DNA from: Verrucomicrobiota bacterium
GTDB taxonomy: Bacteria; Verrucomicrobiota; Verrucomicrobiia; Verrucomicrobiales; V1-33
Assembly (NCBI GenBank): GCA_003402705.1
Contig: QQNF01000046.1
Coordinates: forward strand, 1-32,420
DNA length: 32,420 bases
Reading direction: 5' to 3'
Each line of letters begins with the position of its first letter. The stretch's first letter is position 1. Positions 8,214-17,029 of the stretch are shown one piece after another. The notes beneath the pieces were generated by a model, which had not been told where the DNA came from, did no database searches, and saw only the letters and a list, made by a program, of their open reading frames with translations. A program made the position numbers and the translations under genes.

Positions 8214-11200
8214 TCACTCCACCCTCAGAACCCCGCTTCCCTTGATGAACGCGGGAGAACTCTTCGCATCATACGCACCCGCTGGCTGCGGTTTGCCGTC
8301 CAGTTCCAGCTTGACAATCCGCATCTCGCCTCCGTTGTTCAGCTCAAGGGCGCCACCCTGTGAAATCGAGACCGACGCTTGCTCGCCAAGACCATGGGGA
8401 CTCGAAATCACCAGCGTGCCTTGCTTGATCGTCGTCGCACCAGTGTACGTGTTCTTCCCGGAAAGCACCCAGCGGCCTGTTCCCGTCTTCGTCACCGTAG
8501 TCGTGGCCTTCTCCTTCCGATCAAAGGGGTTCTCGATGTCGCAGGCAATCTCCCCAGTGCCCGTCCCGGAGCCAGCCAGGACAATGGTCTTATTCTCGCC
8601 ATAACCCGAAATCACGAAAGGGCTGGTTAGCTTCAATAACCCGCCGCCCGATTGATCAATCGTAATGGCATCATCGTGGCCCGGGAAATTCAGCGTCCGA
8701 TCCGTCGTTTCACCATCACCGGTGTACACCAACGCGCAGCCCCCGCTAAGGAAGATCTCCCCGTCGCTCTCATTCCGGGGCGCACCCAGACTACTGCTCG
8801 GCCTGCCATTCACCAGACTGTTCAGCGAGTCCACCATGAGCACTCCGCCCTCGACAATCGTCTGTCCGCTGTAGGTATTCGCGCCCGAAAGTCTCAAGGT
8901 CCCCGCGCCGCACTTCTTGAGATGAATGCTGCCGCCGCCCGAGCCTTGTGAATCCGTAATCACGCTCGACATCTCCTGCACATCCGTTGCACCCGTCGTA
9001 TCAATGCCAAAGGTGCTGCGGGCCAACAGCCCGTTCTGATTGATGTTCGTAGACAGATTCCTCAGCATGACTCCAGCATGCGTCGCCGTGAATGCCCCCG
9101 GCCCACCGACATGCAGTCGCAGTTCACCAGCTGCCCCGTTCACCGTAATGTTCGCCGGCGTCCACTGCGCAGCATCATTGTCGTAAAGCGATCCCATCAC
9201 TTCCATGAGCCCCATGTCGACTCTGGTAGGCCCCGTGTACATATTGCGGCCGGAAAGCTTGATCGTCCCGCTCTTCGTTCCATGATCCACGCGGTGGCCA
9301 GTCTGCGTTAGTCCACCAGGACCACTCATGCCGCCCTCCTTGTTATCAAACACCAGAGTGTCAGGGCAACTCACCATTGTATTCCCCTCCAGTCTCACCG
9401 GCCCGCTCCATCGGCCGTTGCCGCCCGAAAAAATCCGCCCGCCATTCGCCGTGAGCCGGTTCATCACCGCATCACCACCGATGCCAACCGCCCCATCCCC
9501 GTTGATGACCACCGGCCCGGTTCCCAGGCCCTGCTTCTGCACGGAAAGGGAGCCGTCATTCACGATCGTCCCGCCGCTATAGGTGTTCTCCGGATTGCTC
9601 ACGTGGAGCGCATGCGGGCCATCCTTGATCAGCGCACCCTTGCCGGAAATCACACCCGGCAGGAAGACGCGCGTGTCATCAAGTTCCAGCCCGTCGACCG
9701 TAAGATCGGCATCGAGCCGGATCGGTGCCTTGATCGTGACTTCGGCACGTGTCTGGCTGTTCATGCGGGGCAGCACCGACAGACTGCTCTTTGCGAACAC
9801 CAAATTCCCATTTCCGCTCCACGTGGGAAGCGATCCCGTGAAATTGAGTTGGTTGAGCACGAAATCTCCCTCGCCTCCCTTCGTGAACGCAAATCTTCCA
9901 GGCGCATTGAAGCTGAGAATGACATCCGCACCACCTTCACTGCCCGGACCAGCCGCAGCGCCCAGATTGTTCCTCCACTTGCTGCTCTCAGCGAAATCCC
10001 CGCCGTCCTTCGAAGTCCAGGTGAAATGCATCGGCTCGACGGCTTGCACCGCCTTCACAGTATATTCCCTCGTCGATCCGTCCTGCGCCGTGATCTTGTA
10101 AACCTGAGGACTGGAGAAATCCCTCACCGTCCCGGAAGGCGGCTCAGCCTTGGCAAACCGCGCCAGTTCAAACACCGGAGCCAGCGCCTTCACCTCCGCA
10201 TTGGGCGGAACAATCATCGTGATCGTGGAGCCATTGATGGCCGTGGTCACCGCATCCGGCAGCGCTAAGCGATAGATCTCCTTCACGGTCCATGGACCCG
10301 TCAGCTCCTTCGGAAACTCATAACCCCGGCGCTCCCTCTTGCCGGGCACAAACGGCTTGTCTCCCTTAACAAGGGGCGGCGCCTCGGCCTTCTCCTTCTT
10401 CGTCCTCAGCATCGTCATCGCCGCTGGCAACCGTGCCGCTTTCTCCGGATCAATGTACTCCACCAGATCCCTCATCGCGATCACCTTGTATTTGTTGTCC
10501 TTCAGGTACTCCACAAGGTCCTCGAATAGATCAGGATCGACTCCCACACCGGCATGCTCCATGTCAGGCGTGCCATGAAAGGTCATCACCACAACCTTGC
10601 CTCCCGTCGCCTGCTGAACCGCACTGATCATCCCGTCCAGCGTCTGACCCGCTCCACCAGCAGCAAACGATGGAACATCGAATGGATTATCCTGCGTCGG
10701 ATCATACGTGCGGCCGTAACCTCCGCGCGCAAACGTATAACCCCAACTCTTCAGGAGAGAAAAGAACTTCGGATTCGAGTCATAAAACGGCCAGCAGAAC
10801 GTGGTCGGTCTCGGAATCCGATTTGCCATCATTTCATCCTCAAGCGTCCACACATACGCCTGACAACCGCCGACATCCGTCATCGACAACTGTCCATGTC
10901 CACGGGTGTGATTCCCGATCTCGAACCCCTGCTCGGACATCGTCCGGATCTGTCTCCACGTCATGTACCAATCCTTGCGCTCACGGAACAGATAGGCATC
11001 CGAAACATAGAACGTGCCATTGAAACCATGCTTCTTCAGAATCGGAGCGGCGACCGTCGCATGACTCGCACAGCCATCGTCGAACGTGAACACCACCAGT
11101 CGCTCAGGAATGGGCTTCCTGAGAATCCCCAGCGGATCGTCAACCTTTCCCGGCTCCGCCATCCCAACGATTGAAAGCACCCACAGCAGGGCAATTGCCA

Positions 11201-11240
11201 TTCCTCCCCGTACCAGTCTTCGCGTCGTTCTGATCTTCAT
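8214..11240 (-). CDS. Polysaccharide deacetylase (NodB/CE4-like) fused to autotransporter-associated beta-strand repeats
   Basis: The 1008-residue protein has a signal peptide (residues 1-28) and then a NodB-homology domain: FTFDDG with D54-D55 and the metal-binding NH111TRGH115, typical of carbohydrate esterase family 4. These remove N- or O-acetyl groups from glycans. After about residue 300 comes an Ig-like segment ending in YKITAQDGSTREYTV (DUF5018-like). From about residue 400 there are passenger-type beta-strand repeats (YSGGT, YTGPT, YSGQT and YTGATT units, each followed by a GxL pattern), as seen in huge verrucomicrobial secreted proteins. The C-terminus ends with LELDGKPQPAGAYD, a common cap of such proteins. 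No autotransporter barrel is seen. The ATG at 11240 is preferred because AAGGAG lies seven bases upstream; an ATG at 11255 is also in frame. It follows the SGNH gene by 16 nt, probably as one operon. Confidence 0.82.
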   Translation of the reverse strand: MKIRTTRRLVRGGMAIALLWVLSIVGMAEPGKVDDPLGILRKPIPERLVVFTFDDGCASHATVAAPILKKHGFNGTFYVSDAYLFRERKDWYMTWRQIRTMSEQGFEIGNHTRGHGQLSMTDVGGCQAYVWTLEDEMMANRIPRPTTFCWPFYDSNPKFFSLLKSWGYTFARGGYGRTYDPTQDNPFDVPSFAAGGAGQTLDGMISAVQQATGGKVVVMTFHGTPDMEHAGVGVDPDLFEDLVEYLKDNKYKVIAMRDLVEYIDPEKAARLPAAMTMLRTKKEKAEAPPLVKGDKPFVPGKRERRGYEFPKELTGPWTVKEIYRLALPDAVTTAINGSTITMIVPPNAEVKALAPVFELARFAKAEPPSGTVRDFSSPQVYKITAQDGSTREYTVKAVQAVEPMHFTWTSKDGGDFAESSKWRNNLGAAAGPGSEGGADVILSFNAPGRFAFTKGGEGDFVLNQLNFTGSLPTWSGNGNLVFAKSSLSVLPRMNSQTRAEVTIKAPIRLDADLTVDGLELDDTRVFLPGVISGKGALIKDGPHALHVSNPENTYSGGTIVNDGSLSVQKQGLGTGPVVINGDGAVGIGGDAVMNRLTANGGRIFSGGNGRWSGPVRLEGNTMVSCPDTLVFDNKEGGMSGPGGLTQTGHRVDHGTKSGTIKLSGRNMYTGPTRVDMGLMEVMGSLYDNDAAQWTPANITVNGAAGELRLHVGGPGAFTATHAGVMLRNLSTNINQNGLLARSTFGIDTTGATDVQEMSSVITDSQGSGGGSIHLKKCGAGTLRLSGANTYSGQTIVEGGVLMVDSLNSLVNGRPSSSLGAPRNESDGEIFLSGGCALVYTGDGETTDRTLNFPGHDDAITIDQSGGGLLKLTSPFVISGYGENKTIVLAGSGTGTGEIACDIENPFDRKEKATTTVTKTGTGRWVLSGKNTYTGATTIKQGTLVISSPHGLGEQASVSISQGGALELNNGGEMRIVKLELDGKPQPAGAYDAKSSPAFIKGSGVLRVE

Positions 11241-11256
11241 CGATTCTCCTTTCATC

Positions 11257-12375
11257 TTATTCTTTGCTTGGTGCGGTCACCGGGAACAGTTCCAGAATGA
11301 CATGCGCATAAAGGCGGTGCCCGAAGTCGTTGGGATGATTCACGTTGTTACCGCTGATGTCCGAAAAGTTCTTTTTCTTCAGGATCTCGATCCAGGGCGT
11401 CGCCACATCCGCCAGCGCCACATTCGGCCTCACTAGCCCGCCCAGGAACTTCGCTTTCCAGAGAAACCCATCGGCCCCGGCAAACAGCGGATTCATCGTC
11501 ATCGGCGCCACCAGCACCACATCGGCATCGGGATTCGCCGCCATCACATCATCCCGCATCTTGGTCATCTTCGTGTCGTAGCCCCCGCCATCGTTCATCC
11601 CGAACGCCAGAAACACCAGATCCGGCTTCTCCGCGGTGACCTTCGGAACCATCTCAACCCCCCACCCGGCTTCCGCACCGGCCGCACCGAAATTGACCAG
11701 CGTCACCTTCGACCCGAAACGCTTCTGCAGCGTGTTCGCGACCAGCTGCGGATACGCAGGTTGATAGGGTTCCGCCAGCGATTCCTTGAAACCAGAGGCA
11801 TTGAAGCCCTGCGTGATGCTGTCCCCCAGCGCCACCAGCTTGATCGGCTGCTTCGCCCTGAGCTTGTTCAGCACACGCGTCAGCCTCTCGGGCTGCGGCT
11901 TCACTTCCACCGGCCACGGGTCCGTCTTATGCCAGTAGGATACCTGCACCTGAAGATCGTGGAAAAAACGCCCCTCGGAATGCAGCACCGTCGCAAACAT
12001 GTTCGGGCTGCCCGCTGGTGGCATCATCTCCGCCACTGTCTTGTACGGAATCCGCGACGTCAACGTCAGCTCAATGATGTTCGTGCCCGGCTTCCAGGTA
12101 TAATCCTTGCCCTCCTCATACCTCATATTCAGGTCCGGATGGGTAATCTGAAACCCTTCGCTGGGAATGAACAACAGCTTCCCCGTGGCCAGCTGCTTGC
12201 CTTCCTCCCGAATGAAGAGCACTGGCTCGCGATCACTCGCCTGCGAGCGCCACAGCGGCTCGCCAAGCACCATGCCCGGCCCAGACCGCTCCGCCTTCTC
12301 CGACGCATCGTCCGCCATCAGCATCATGCCGCAGCTCAAAATTCCCAGAACCGTTCCCGCGATTTGTTTTTTCAT
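11257..12375 (-). CDS. Secreted SGNH/GDSL-family esterase
   Basis: A 372-residue protein with a signal peptide (about residues 1-21), a beta-rich N-terminal domain (residues 40-155) and a C-terminal SGNH hydrolase domain. Visible blocks are G184-D185-S186-I-T (nucleophile Ser186), a Gly-rich turn near 232, G260-M-N262-D (oxyanion residues) and H348-P-N-D-F-G-H near the end. The catalytic His is probably H348. The position three residues earlier, usually Asp in the DxxH pair, reads Asn345, so the usual acid may be supplied elsewhere. Such proteins commonly act as carbohydrate acetyl-esterases. The stop (TAA at 11257-11259) is almost immediately followed by the deacetylase start region, indicating a two-gene deacetylation operon. 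Substrate is unknown. Confidence 0.85.
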   Translation of the reverse strand: MKKQIAGTVLGILSCGMMLMADDASEKAERSGPGMVLGEPLWRSQASDREPVLFIREEGKQLATGKLLFIPSEGFQITHPDLNMRYEEGKDYTWKPGTNIIELTLTSRIPYKTVAEMMPPAGSPNMFATVLHSEGRFFHDLQVQVSYWHKTDPWPVEVKPQPERLTRVLNKLRAKQPIKLVALGDSITQGFNASGFKESLAEPYQPAYPQLVANTLQKRFGSKVTLVNFGAAGAEAGWGVEMVPKVTAEKPDLVFLAFGMNDGGGYDTKMTKMRDDVMAANPDADVVLVAPMTMNPLFAGADGFLWKAKFLGGLVRPNVALADVATPWIEILKKKNFSDISGNNVNHPNDFGHRLYAHVILELFPVTAPSKE

Positions 12376-12438
12376 GAGGTGTTATCTTCGCAACCTCTCC
12401 ACCGATCACCGCAAGCCCACCATCCATCAACTCCCGAA

Positions 12439-12798
12439 TCACCTGACTTCCCGGCCACTATTCTTCCCACCCACCACCCACTCCTCGACAAAACCGATCG
12501 CTCCCCTCAACGCCGCGCCCTCCTCCTCCACCATTCTCAGCCACCTCCACCACAAAACGTCATGCGGCCCCGCCGCCCCTGCCGACACCCTCTTAATCCG
12601 CCTCGCCCGCGCCCCCCAGGCAACCGGACCGACACCAAGCGCTGGTGCGTGAGCACATGGCGTCATCTCGATGCCGGTCACATACTCAAGGACCGCCTCC
12701 GGGTAGACGAACCGGTAAATCGCATACGGCGCACTGTAGCCAATCAGAACCACCGCTGTAGCGGCAGCGAGCCTCCATTTTCGATTGGGCTTCCCCAT
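12439..12798 (-). CDS. Small hypothetical membrane-anchored protein
   Basis: A 119-residue frame from ATG at 12798 with one clear N-terminal membrane segment (about residues 9-27) after a basic start (MGKPNRKWR). The first 45 residues look coding. The remainder is Trp/Arg/Gly-rich and less convincing, possibly read out of frame. GGGAAG lies about nine bases upstream of the ATG. No family is recognised and the frame could be partly spurious, since GC-rich antisense frames are long throughout this region. It lies 63 nt upstream of the SGNH gene on the same strand. Confidence 0.4.
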   Translation of the reverse strand: MGKPNRKWRLAAATAVVLIGYSAPYAIYRFVYPEAVLEYVTGIEMTPCAHAPALGVGPVAWGARARRIKRVSAGAAGPHDVLWWRWLRMVEEEGAALRGAIGFVEEWVVGGKNSGREVR

Positions 12799-13159
12799 GG
12801 TGAGTGATCTTCCCTTACACCGATTAAGGCAGCACCGCCGTCCCCCTCGCAGACTCCGCCATGCCGAACTCCCGTATCGGCCTCCTCGGAGCGACACGCA
12901 CCCTTAATGACGACAGGATCTGGCTGTTTCATGATAGTTTCTAGCATGCACGCTTTACGGCGCTCTGTCGAGCAAACCTTCGTCCTTCCCCGCGGCCCCC
13001 TCTCCCAACACGCCACCTTCACCATTCCGAATTTCCAATTTCCACTTCTCAATTTCCCGGCGCCGCCCCCCCTCCACGCCACTTTTACCTTCAGCTTACA
13101 ATTCAAAGATTGCCGCCAGCCCATCGGAGCTGTCCACTAGGCGGAACCCGAGTCCACCC
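12799..13159. other. Gene-free region between divergent genes
   Basis: No credible gene. A short repeat of AATTTCC occurs three times at about 13029-13056, in an otherwise GC-rich stretch, and is AT-richer than its surroundings. Promoters for the small membrane protein (minus strand) and for the YHYH/MbnP pair (plus strand) must lie here, but none can be defined. Confidence 0.5.
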
Positions 13160-13774
13160 ATGAAATCCCCGCTCTCGTCTCCCCCGGCCTCCATTCTCCT
13201 GCTCTCGCTGATCACCACTTCGGCACTCGCCGACCCGCGGCTCACCTCATGGTACACCGCCGATTCAGGCCAGTACGCCCGAATCTACCAGACCACCGCC
13301 GCTGAATCCCCACGCACCGCTGCCACCACATGGACCCGCGGCCAGGGCACCCAGAGCGCCCCGACCTACGCCGGCGTCAGCCAGCTCTCCTCCTCCGCCA
13401 ACTGGGTCTACATCCGCGCCACCGGCCTCGCCGGTCACATCATGGGCCCATGGTACCTCGACACCGCCAAATCCCAGAACTTCCCCAACTTCCCCGCCAA
13501 CAACGCGAAACTCTACCGCATTCCGCGCACCCCGGCCATTCCCGGCACCAAAGCCCTGACCGGCCTCGGTGCCGCCGGATACATGGTCAACGGGGTCTCC
13601 ATCTTCGACAGCCGCGACGCCTTCTCCTACGCCAGCGGCAACAGCACCGACGCCACACCCGTCAACGGCCTCACCGGCGACGGGGTCTGGAACCGCGACG
13701 GCTATCACAATGAAGGCGCCACCTTCAACCCCGCTCCCACCTACACCCTCACCAACGGCTTCACCGTCAACTGA
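13160..13774 (+). CDS. YHYH-domain-like secreted protein, apparently shortened
   Basis: A 204-residue protein with a signal peptide (MKSPLSSPPASILLLSLITTSALA, residues 1-24). The segment with MGPWY, GYMVNGVSIFDSRDAFSY and GDGVWNRDGYHNEGATFNPA matches the first half of YHYH proteins, which normally continue with a His-rich YHYH block that may bind metal. Here that block is missing. After GATFNPA the sequence runs PTYTLTNGFTVN and stops, as if an in-frame deletion removed the core or as if this is a divergent short form. No frameshift is seen. The stop is 3 nt before the start of the MbnP-MbnH fusion gene, so the two are almost certainly cotranscribed and may act on the same metal or electron pathway. 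The family call rests on motif recall. Confidence 0.65.
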   Translation: MKSPLSSPPASILLLSLITTSALADPRLTSWYTADSGQYARIYQTTAAESPRTAATTWTRGQGTQSAPTYAGVSQLSSSANWVYIRATGLAGHIMGPWYLDTAKSQNFPNFPANNAKLYRIPRTPAIPGTKALTGLGAAGYMVNGVSIFDSRDAFSYASGNSTDATPVNGLTGDGVWNRDGYHNEGATFNPAPTYTLTNGFTVN

Positions 13775-13777
13775 CCC

Positions 13778-15514
13778 ATGTCCCGCTGGTCCCCATCTTC
13801 CCTCGCTGCCCTCCTGCTCGCCACCGCAGGCCCTTCCGAAGCCGCACGTCTCGAAATCACCGTCGCCCCTCGCTACAAGGGCGATCCCCTCCAGCTCGAT
13901 TCCCTGCGCTATCAGAATGCCGCAGGCGAAACCCTCGCCGTCACTCGCCTCAGCTATCTCCTCTCAGGATTCGCCCTCCAGCAGGAAAACGGCTCATGGC
14001 TCGAACTCCCCGACACCATCGCATGGCTCGACGCCGCCACCCGCCGCCACTCCCTAGCCATCGACGCCGTCCCCCCGGCCACCTACCGCGCCCTCCGCTT
14101 CCACATCGGACCGGACGCCGCCACCAATGCCGCCGACCCCTCCCGCTTCCCCTCCGCCCACCCGCTCAATCCCAACCTCAACGAGCTCCACTGGAGCTGG
14201 CAGCAGAGCTACATCTTCATGGCCCTCGAAGGCCACTTCCGCCCCGCCGCCTCAACCAACGACCCTCAGGGCTTCACGTGGCACTTCGCCCGCGACCCTA
14301 ATCGAACTCTCGTGACCCTCGGCGCCGACCTCGATCTCCGCAAAGACGCCGGAATCCTCATCCACTTCGACATCTCCTCCCTCCTCCACGCCCCCCGCTC
14401 ACTATCCTTCGCCCGCGACGGAGCCGCCACCCACTCGCGCGACGGCGATCCCCTCGCCGCCGCCCTCAAGGCCAATCTGCCCGCCGCCTTCCACGTCCAG
14501 CGCATCGCCACCGCCAACCCAGCCACACCCGCCGGACCTCCCCTCAAACCCACCGACCTCCCGGACCACTTCACTCCCTTCCCCCTAACCATCAGCCGCT
14601 CCTTCCCCATCCCCGATCTCCCCCGCGACAACCCTCTCATCACCGAACGGGTCAATCTCGGCCGCCAGCTCTTCCACGAACCCCTCCTCTCCCGCAACGG
14701 CGCCATCTCCTGCGCCTCCTGCCACGCCGAAAAATCCGCCTTCACCGACGGCCTACCCGTCAGCACCGGCATCGATGGCCGCAAGGGCGACCGCAATGCC
14801 ATGCCCCTCTTCAACCTCGCATGGAAACAACGCTTCTTCTGGGACGGCCGCGCCCCCTCCCTCCGCGTTCAAGTCCTCATGCCCATCGCCGATCACCGCG
14901 AAATGGACCTGCCGCCGGATTCCGCCGCCGCCACCCTATCTAATTCCCCGGACTACCCGGATCGCTTCCGCACCGCCTTCAAATCCCCCGACATCACCCC
15001 CCAGAAGATCGCCCTCGCCCTCGAACAATACCTCCTCACCCTCACCGCCTCCCGTTCAAAATTCGACCTCGCCCTCCTCGGCCGCGCCACCCTCACCCCA
15101 CCCGAACAACGCGGGCTCGAATTGTTCATGACCGAATCCGACCCGCGCACCGGTCAGCGCGGAGCCGATTGCTTCCACTGCCACGGCGGCCCGCTCTTCA
15201 CCGACCACCAGTTCCACGACAACGGCCTCGCCAATCCCGGCCCCGGCCTCTCCACCGTCACCGGAAATCCCGCCGACTCCGGCAAGTTCGCCACCCCAAG
15301 CCTCCGCAATCTCGCCCGCACCGCCCCCTACATGCACGACGGCCGCTTCGCCTCCCTCGATGCCGTCATCACTCACTACAGCAGCGGCATCCACCGCAAT
15401 CCCTCCCTCGATCCCAATCTCGCCAAACACCCCGCCCAAGGGCTCCAGCTCTCCGCTTCCGAACAGCGCGACCTCATCGCCTTCCTCCTCACCCTCACAG
15501 ATCTCGAACCCTGA
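13778..15514 (+). CDS. Fused MbnP-like copper-binding domain and MbnH/MauG-like diheme enzyme
   Basis: The 578-residue product has a signal peptide (MSRWSPSSLAALLLATAGPSEA) and two modules. Residues about 23-235 resemble MbnP (LEITVAPRYKGDPLQLDSLRY...LAVTRLSYLLSGF, then H138-W-S-W141 followed by QSYIFMALEGHF), the periplasmic copper-binding partner. Residues about 265-575 are a diheme cytochrome-c-peroxidase/MauG domain with heme sites C312-A-S-C315-H and C465-F-H-C468-H, plus LGRQLFHEPLLS and SLRNLARTAPYMHDGRF. In methanotrophs MbnH oxidises a Trp of MbnP to kynurenine so that it can bind copper. Having both in one chain suggests internal modification, with W139 or W141 as candidate target. 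Usually the two are separate adjacent genes. The ATG at 13778 follows the YHYH stop by 3 nt. Domain calls are from motifs; the reaction is inferred. Confidence 0.8.
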   Translation: MSRWSPSSLAALLLATAGPSEAARLEITVAPRYKGDPLQLDSLRYQNAAGETLAVTRLSYLLSGFALQQENGSWLELPDTIAWLDAATRRHSLAIDAVPPATYRALRFHIGPDAATNAADPSRFPSAHPLNPNLNELHWSWQQSYIFMALEGHFRPAASTNDPQGFTWHFARDPNRTLVTLGADLDLRKDAGILIHFDISSLLHAPRSLSFARDGAATHSRDGDPLAAALKANLPAAFHVQRIATANPATPAGPPLKPTDLPDHFTPFPLTISRSFPIPDLPRDNPLITERVNLGRQLFHEPLLSRNGAISCASCHAEKSAFTDGLPVSTGIDGRKGDRNAMPLFNLAWKQRFFWDGRAPSLRVQVLMPIADHREMDLPPDSAAATLSNSPDYPDRFRTAFKSPDITPQKIALALEQYLLTLTASRSKFDLALLGRATLTPPEQRGLELFMTESDPRTGQRGADCFHCHGGPLFTDHQFHDNGLANPGPGLSTVTGNPADSGKFATPSLRNLARTAPYMHDGRFASLDAVITHYSSGIHRNPSLDPNLAKHPAQGLQLSASEQRDLIAFLLTLTDLEP

Positions 15515-15532
15515 ACATCCACACACCGTCCC

Positions 15533-17029
15533 TCAAACAGGATGCGCCAGCAGCTCCCGAATCACCTTCCCCTCCACATTCGTCAGGCGTCGCTGCACCC
15601 CGTTGTGCTCGAAACTCAATTTCTCGAAATCCAGCCCCAGCAGATGCAGGATCGTCGCGTTGAAATGATAGAGCGGATGCTCGTCCTCAATCGCCTTCCG
15701 CCCGAGTTCATCAGTCACCCCATGACTCACTCCCGCCTTCACCCCGGCCCCGGCCAGCCAGCACGTGAATCCGTCAGGATTGTGATCCCGCCCGAAACTG
15801 CCCTTCTGGAAAAACGGCATCCGCCCGAACTCCGTGCACCACACCACTAGCGTGTCCTCCAGCAACCCCCGCTGCTTGAGATCCCGGATCAGCGCCGCCG
15901 CCGGCTGGTCCAGAATCCCCGCATGCACATCATACTGCTCCTTCAGCGCGTTGTGCCCATCCCAGTTCAGCTTCCCGCCACTCGCATACGCCCCATTGAA
16001 CAACTGCACAAACCGCACGCCCTTCTCAATCAACCGTCGCGCCAGAATGCAGTTCTTCGCAAACGCCGCCTTGTCCGCATTCACCGCGTCGTCCGCCCCG
16101 TACATCTTCAGAATGTGCGCCGGCTCGGTGCTCAGATCGCTGATCCCCGGCACACTCAGCTGCATCCTCCCCGCCAGCTCGTAACTCGCAATCCGCGCCG
16201 CCAACCCGCTGTCCCCCGGATTCGCCGCCAGATGCCGCGCATTCATCCGCCGCAGCAGCGACCGCGCCGCCTCGTCCGCTCCCCCTGACACCCCCGCCGC
16301 CGCCAGGTGCCGCACCATCTGCTTCGAACTCATCGTCGTCCCCTGAAACGCCGCCGGCAGAAACCCCGGCCCCCAGTTGTTCGCCCCGTTCTGCGGCACC
16401 CCCCGCGGATCAGGAATCGCCACGTACGACGGCAGATCCTCACTCTCGCTACCTAACGCATACGTCACCCACGAACCCAATGACGGAAACCCATCCAGAA
16501 TCGATCCCGTCGACAGAAAATTCTCCGCCGGCCCGTGCGTGTTCGACTTGCTCGTCAGCGAATGCACAAACGCCATCTCATCCGTCAGCTCCGCCAGATG
16601 CGGAATCATGTCGCTCACCCACTTGCCCGTCTGCCCGCGCGGCCTGAACTCATACTGCGGCCGCGCCAGATTCCCCGCCGGCCCCTGAAACGTCACCGCC
16701 GGCCCTCCCGGCAGCGGCTTCCCATCCCACTTGATCAGCTCAGGCTTGTAATCCCACGTCTCCAGCTGACTCACCGCACCAGCACAGAAAATCACCACCA
16801 CCTGCTTCGCCCGCGCCGGAAAATGCGGCCGCCGCGCCGCATATGGCCGCGCCGGATCAATCTGCGGCTCCCCCCCCTCCGCCGCCAGCAATCCATCGCC
16901 GCTCAGCAGCTTCACCAGCGCCATCGATCCCAGCGCCGTCGCACTCTCCGCAAGAAACCCTCGTCGGTCCAGCAGCACCCGGCCAGCAGCAGATAGTTGT
17001 TCAGCATTCATAAGACTCTCTGACTTCAT
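15533..17029 (-). CDS. DUF1501 protein (Tat-exported, sulfatase-like fold)
   Basis: A 498-residue protein with a twin-arginine signal ([11 protein letters not shown], Arg22-Arg23), followed by [23 protein letters not shown] and further blocks typical of DUF1501 such as [13 protein letters not shown] and [12 protein letters not shown]1501 proteins share the alkaline-phosphatase/sulfatase fold and in this phylum are almost always encoded beside PSD1 proteins. Their function is unknown. The ATG at 17029 overlaps the stop of the upstream PSD1 gene as ATGA, which both fixes the start and indicates translational coupling. A GTG at 17071 would lie inside the upstream gene and is less likely. Export through Tat implies folding, perhaps with a metal, before transport. 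Confidence 0.9.
   Translation of the reverse strand: MKSESLMNAEQLSAAGRVLLDRRGFLAESATALGSMALVKLLSGDGLLAAEGGEPQIDPARPYAARRPHFPARAKQVVVIFCAGAVSQLETWDYKPELIKWDGKPLPGGPAVTFQGPAGNLARPQYEFRPRGQTGKWVSDMIPHLAELTDEMAFVHSLTSKSNTHGPAENFLSTGSILDGFPSLGSWVTYALGSESEDLPSYVAIPDPRGVPQNGANNWGPGFLPAAFQGTTMSSKQMVRHLAAAGVSGGADEAARSLLRRMNARHLAANPGDSGLAARIASYELAGRMQLSVPGISDLSTEPAHILKMYGADDAVNADKAAFAKNCILARRLIEKGVRFVQLFNGAYASGGKLNWDGHNALKEQYDVHAGILDQPAAALIRDLKQRGLLEDTLVVWCTEFGRMPFFQKGSFGRDHNPDGFTCWLAGAGVKAGVSHGVTDELGRKAIEDEHPLYHFNATILHLLGLDFEKLSFEHNGVQRRLTNVEGKVIRELLAHPV

Noticed and set aside
13028..13056. AATTTCC triple repeat as a CRISPR or iteron array
   Set aside because: Units are only 7 bp with irregular spacing; too short for CRISPR and with no replication gene nearby.
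12744..13124. 126-residue minus-strand frame
   Set aside because: Low-complexity Gly/Arg-rich composition and overlap with intergenic AT-rich repeats; no motif.
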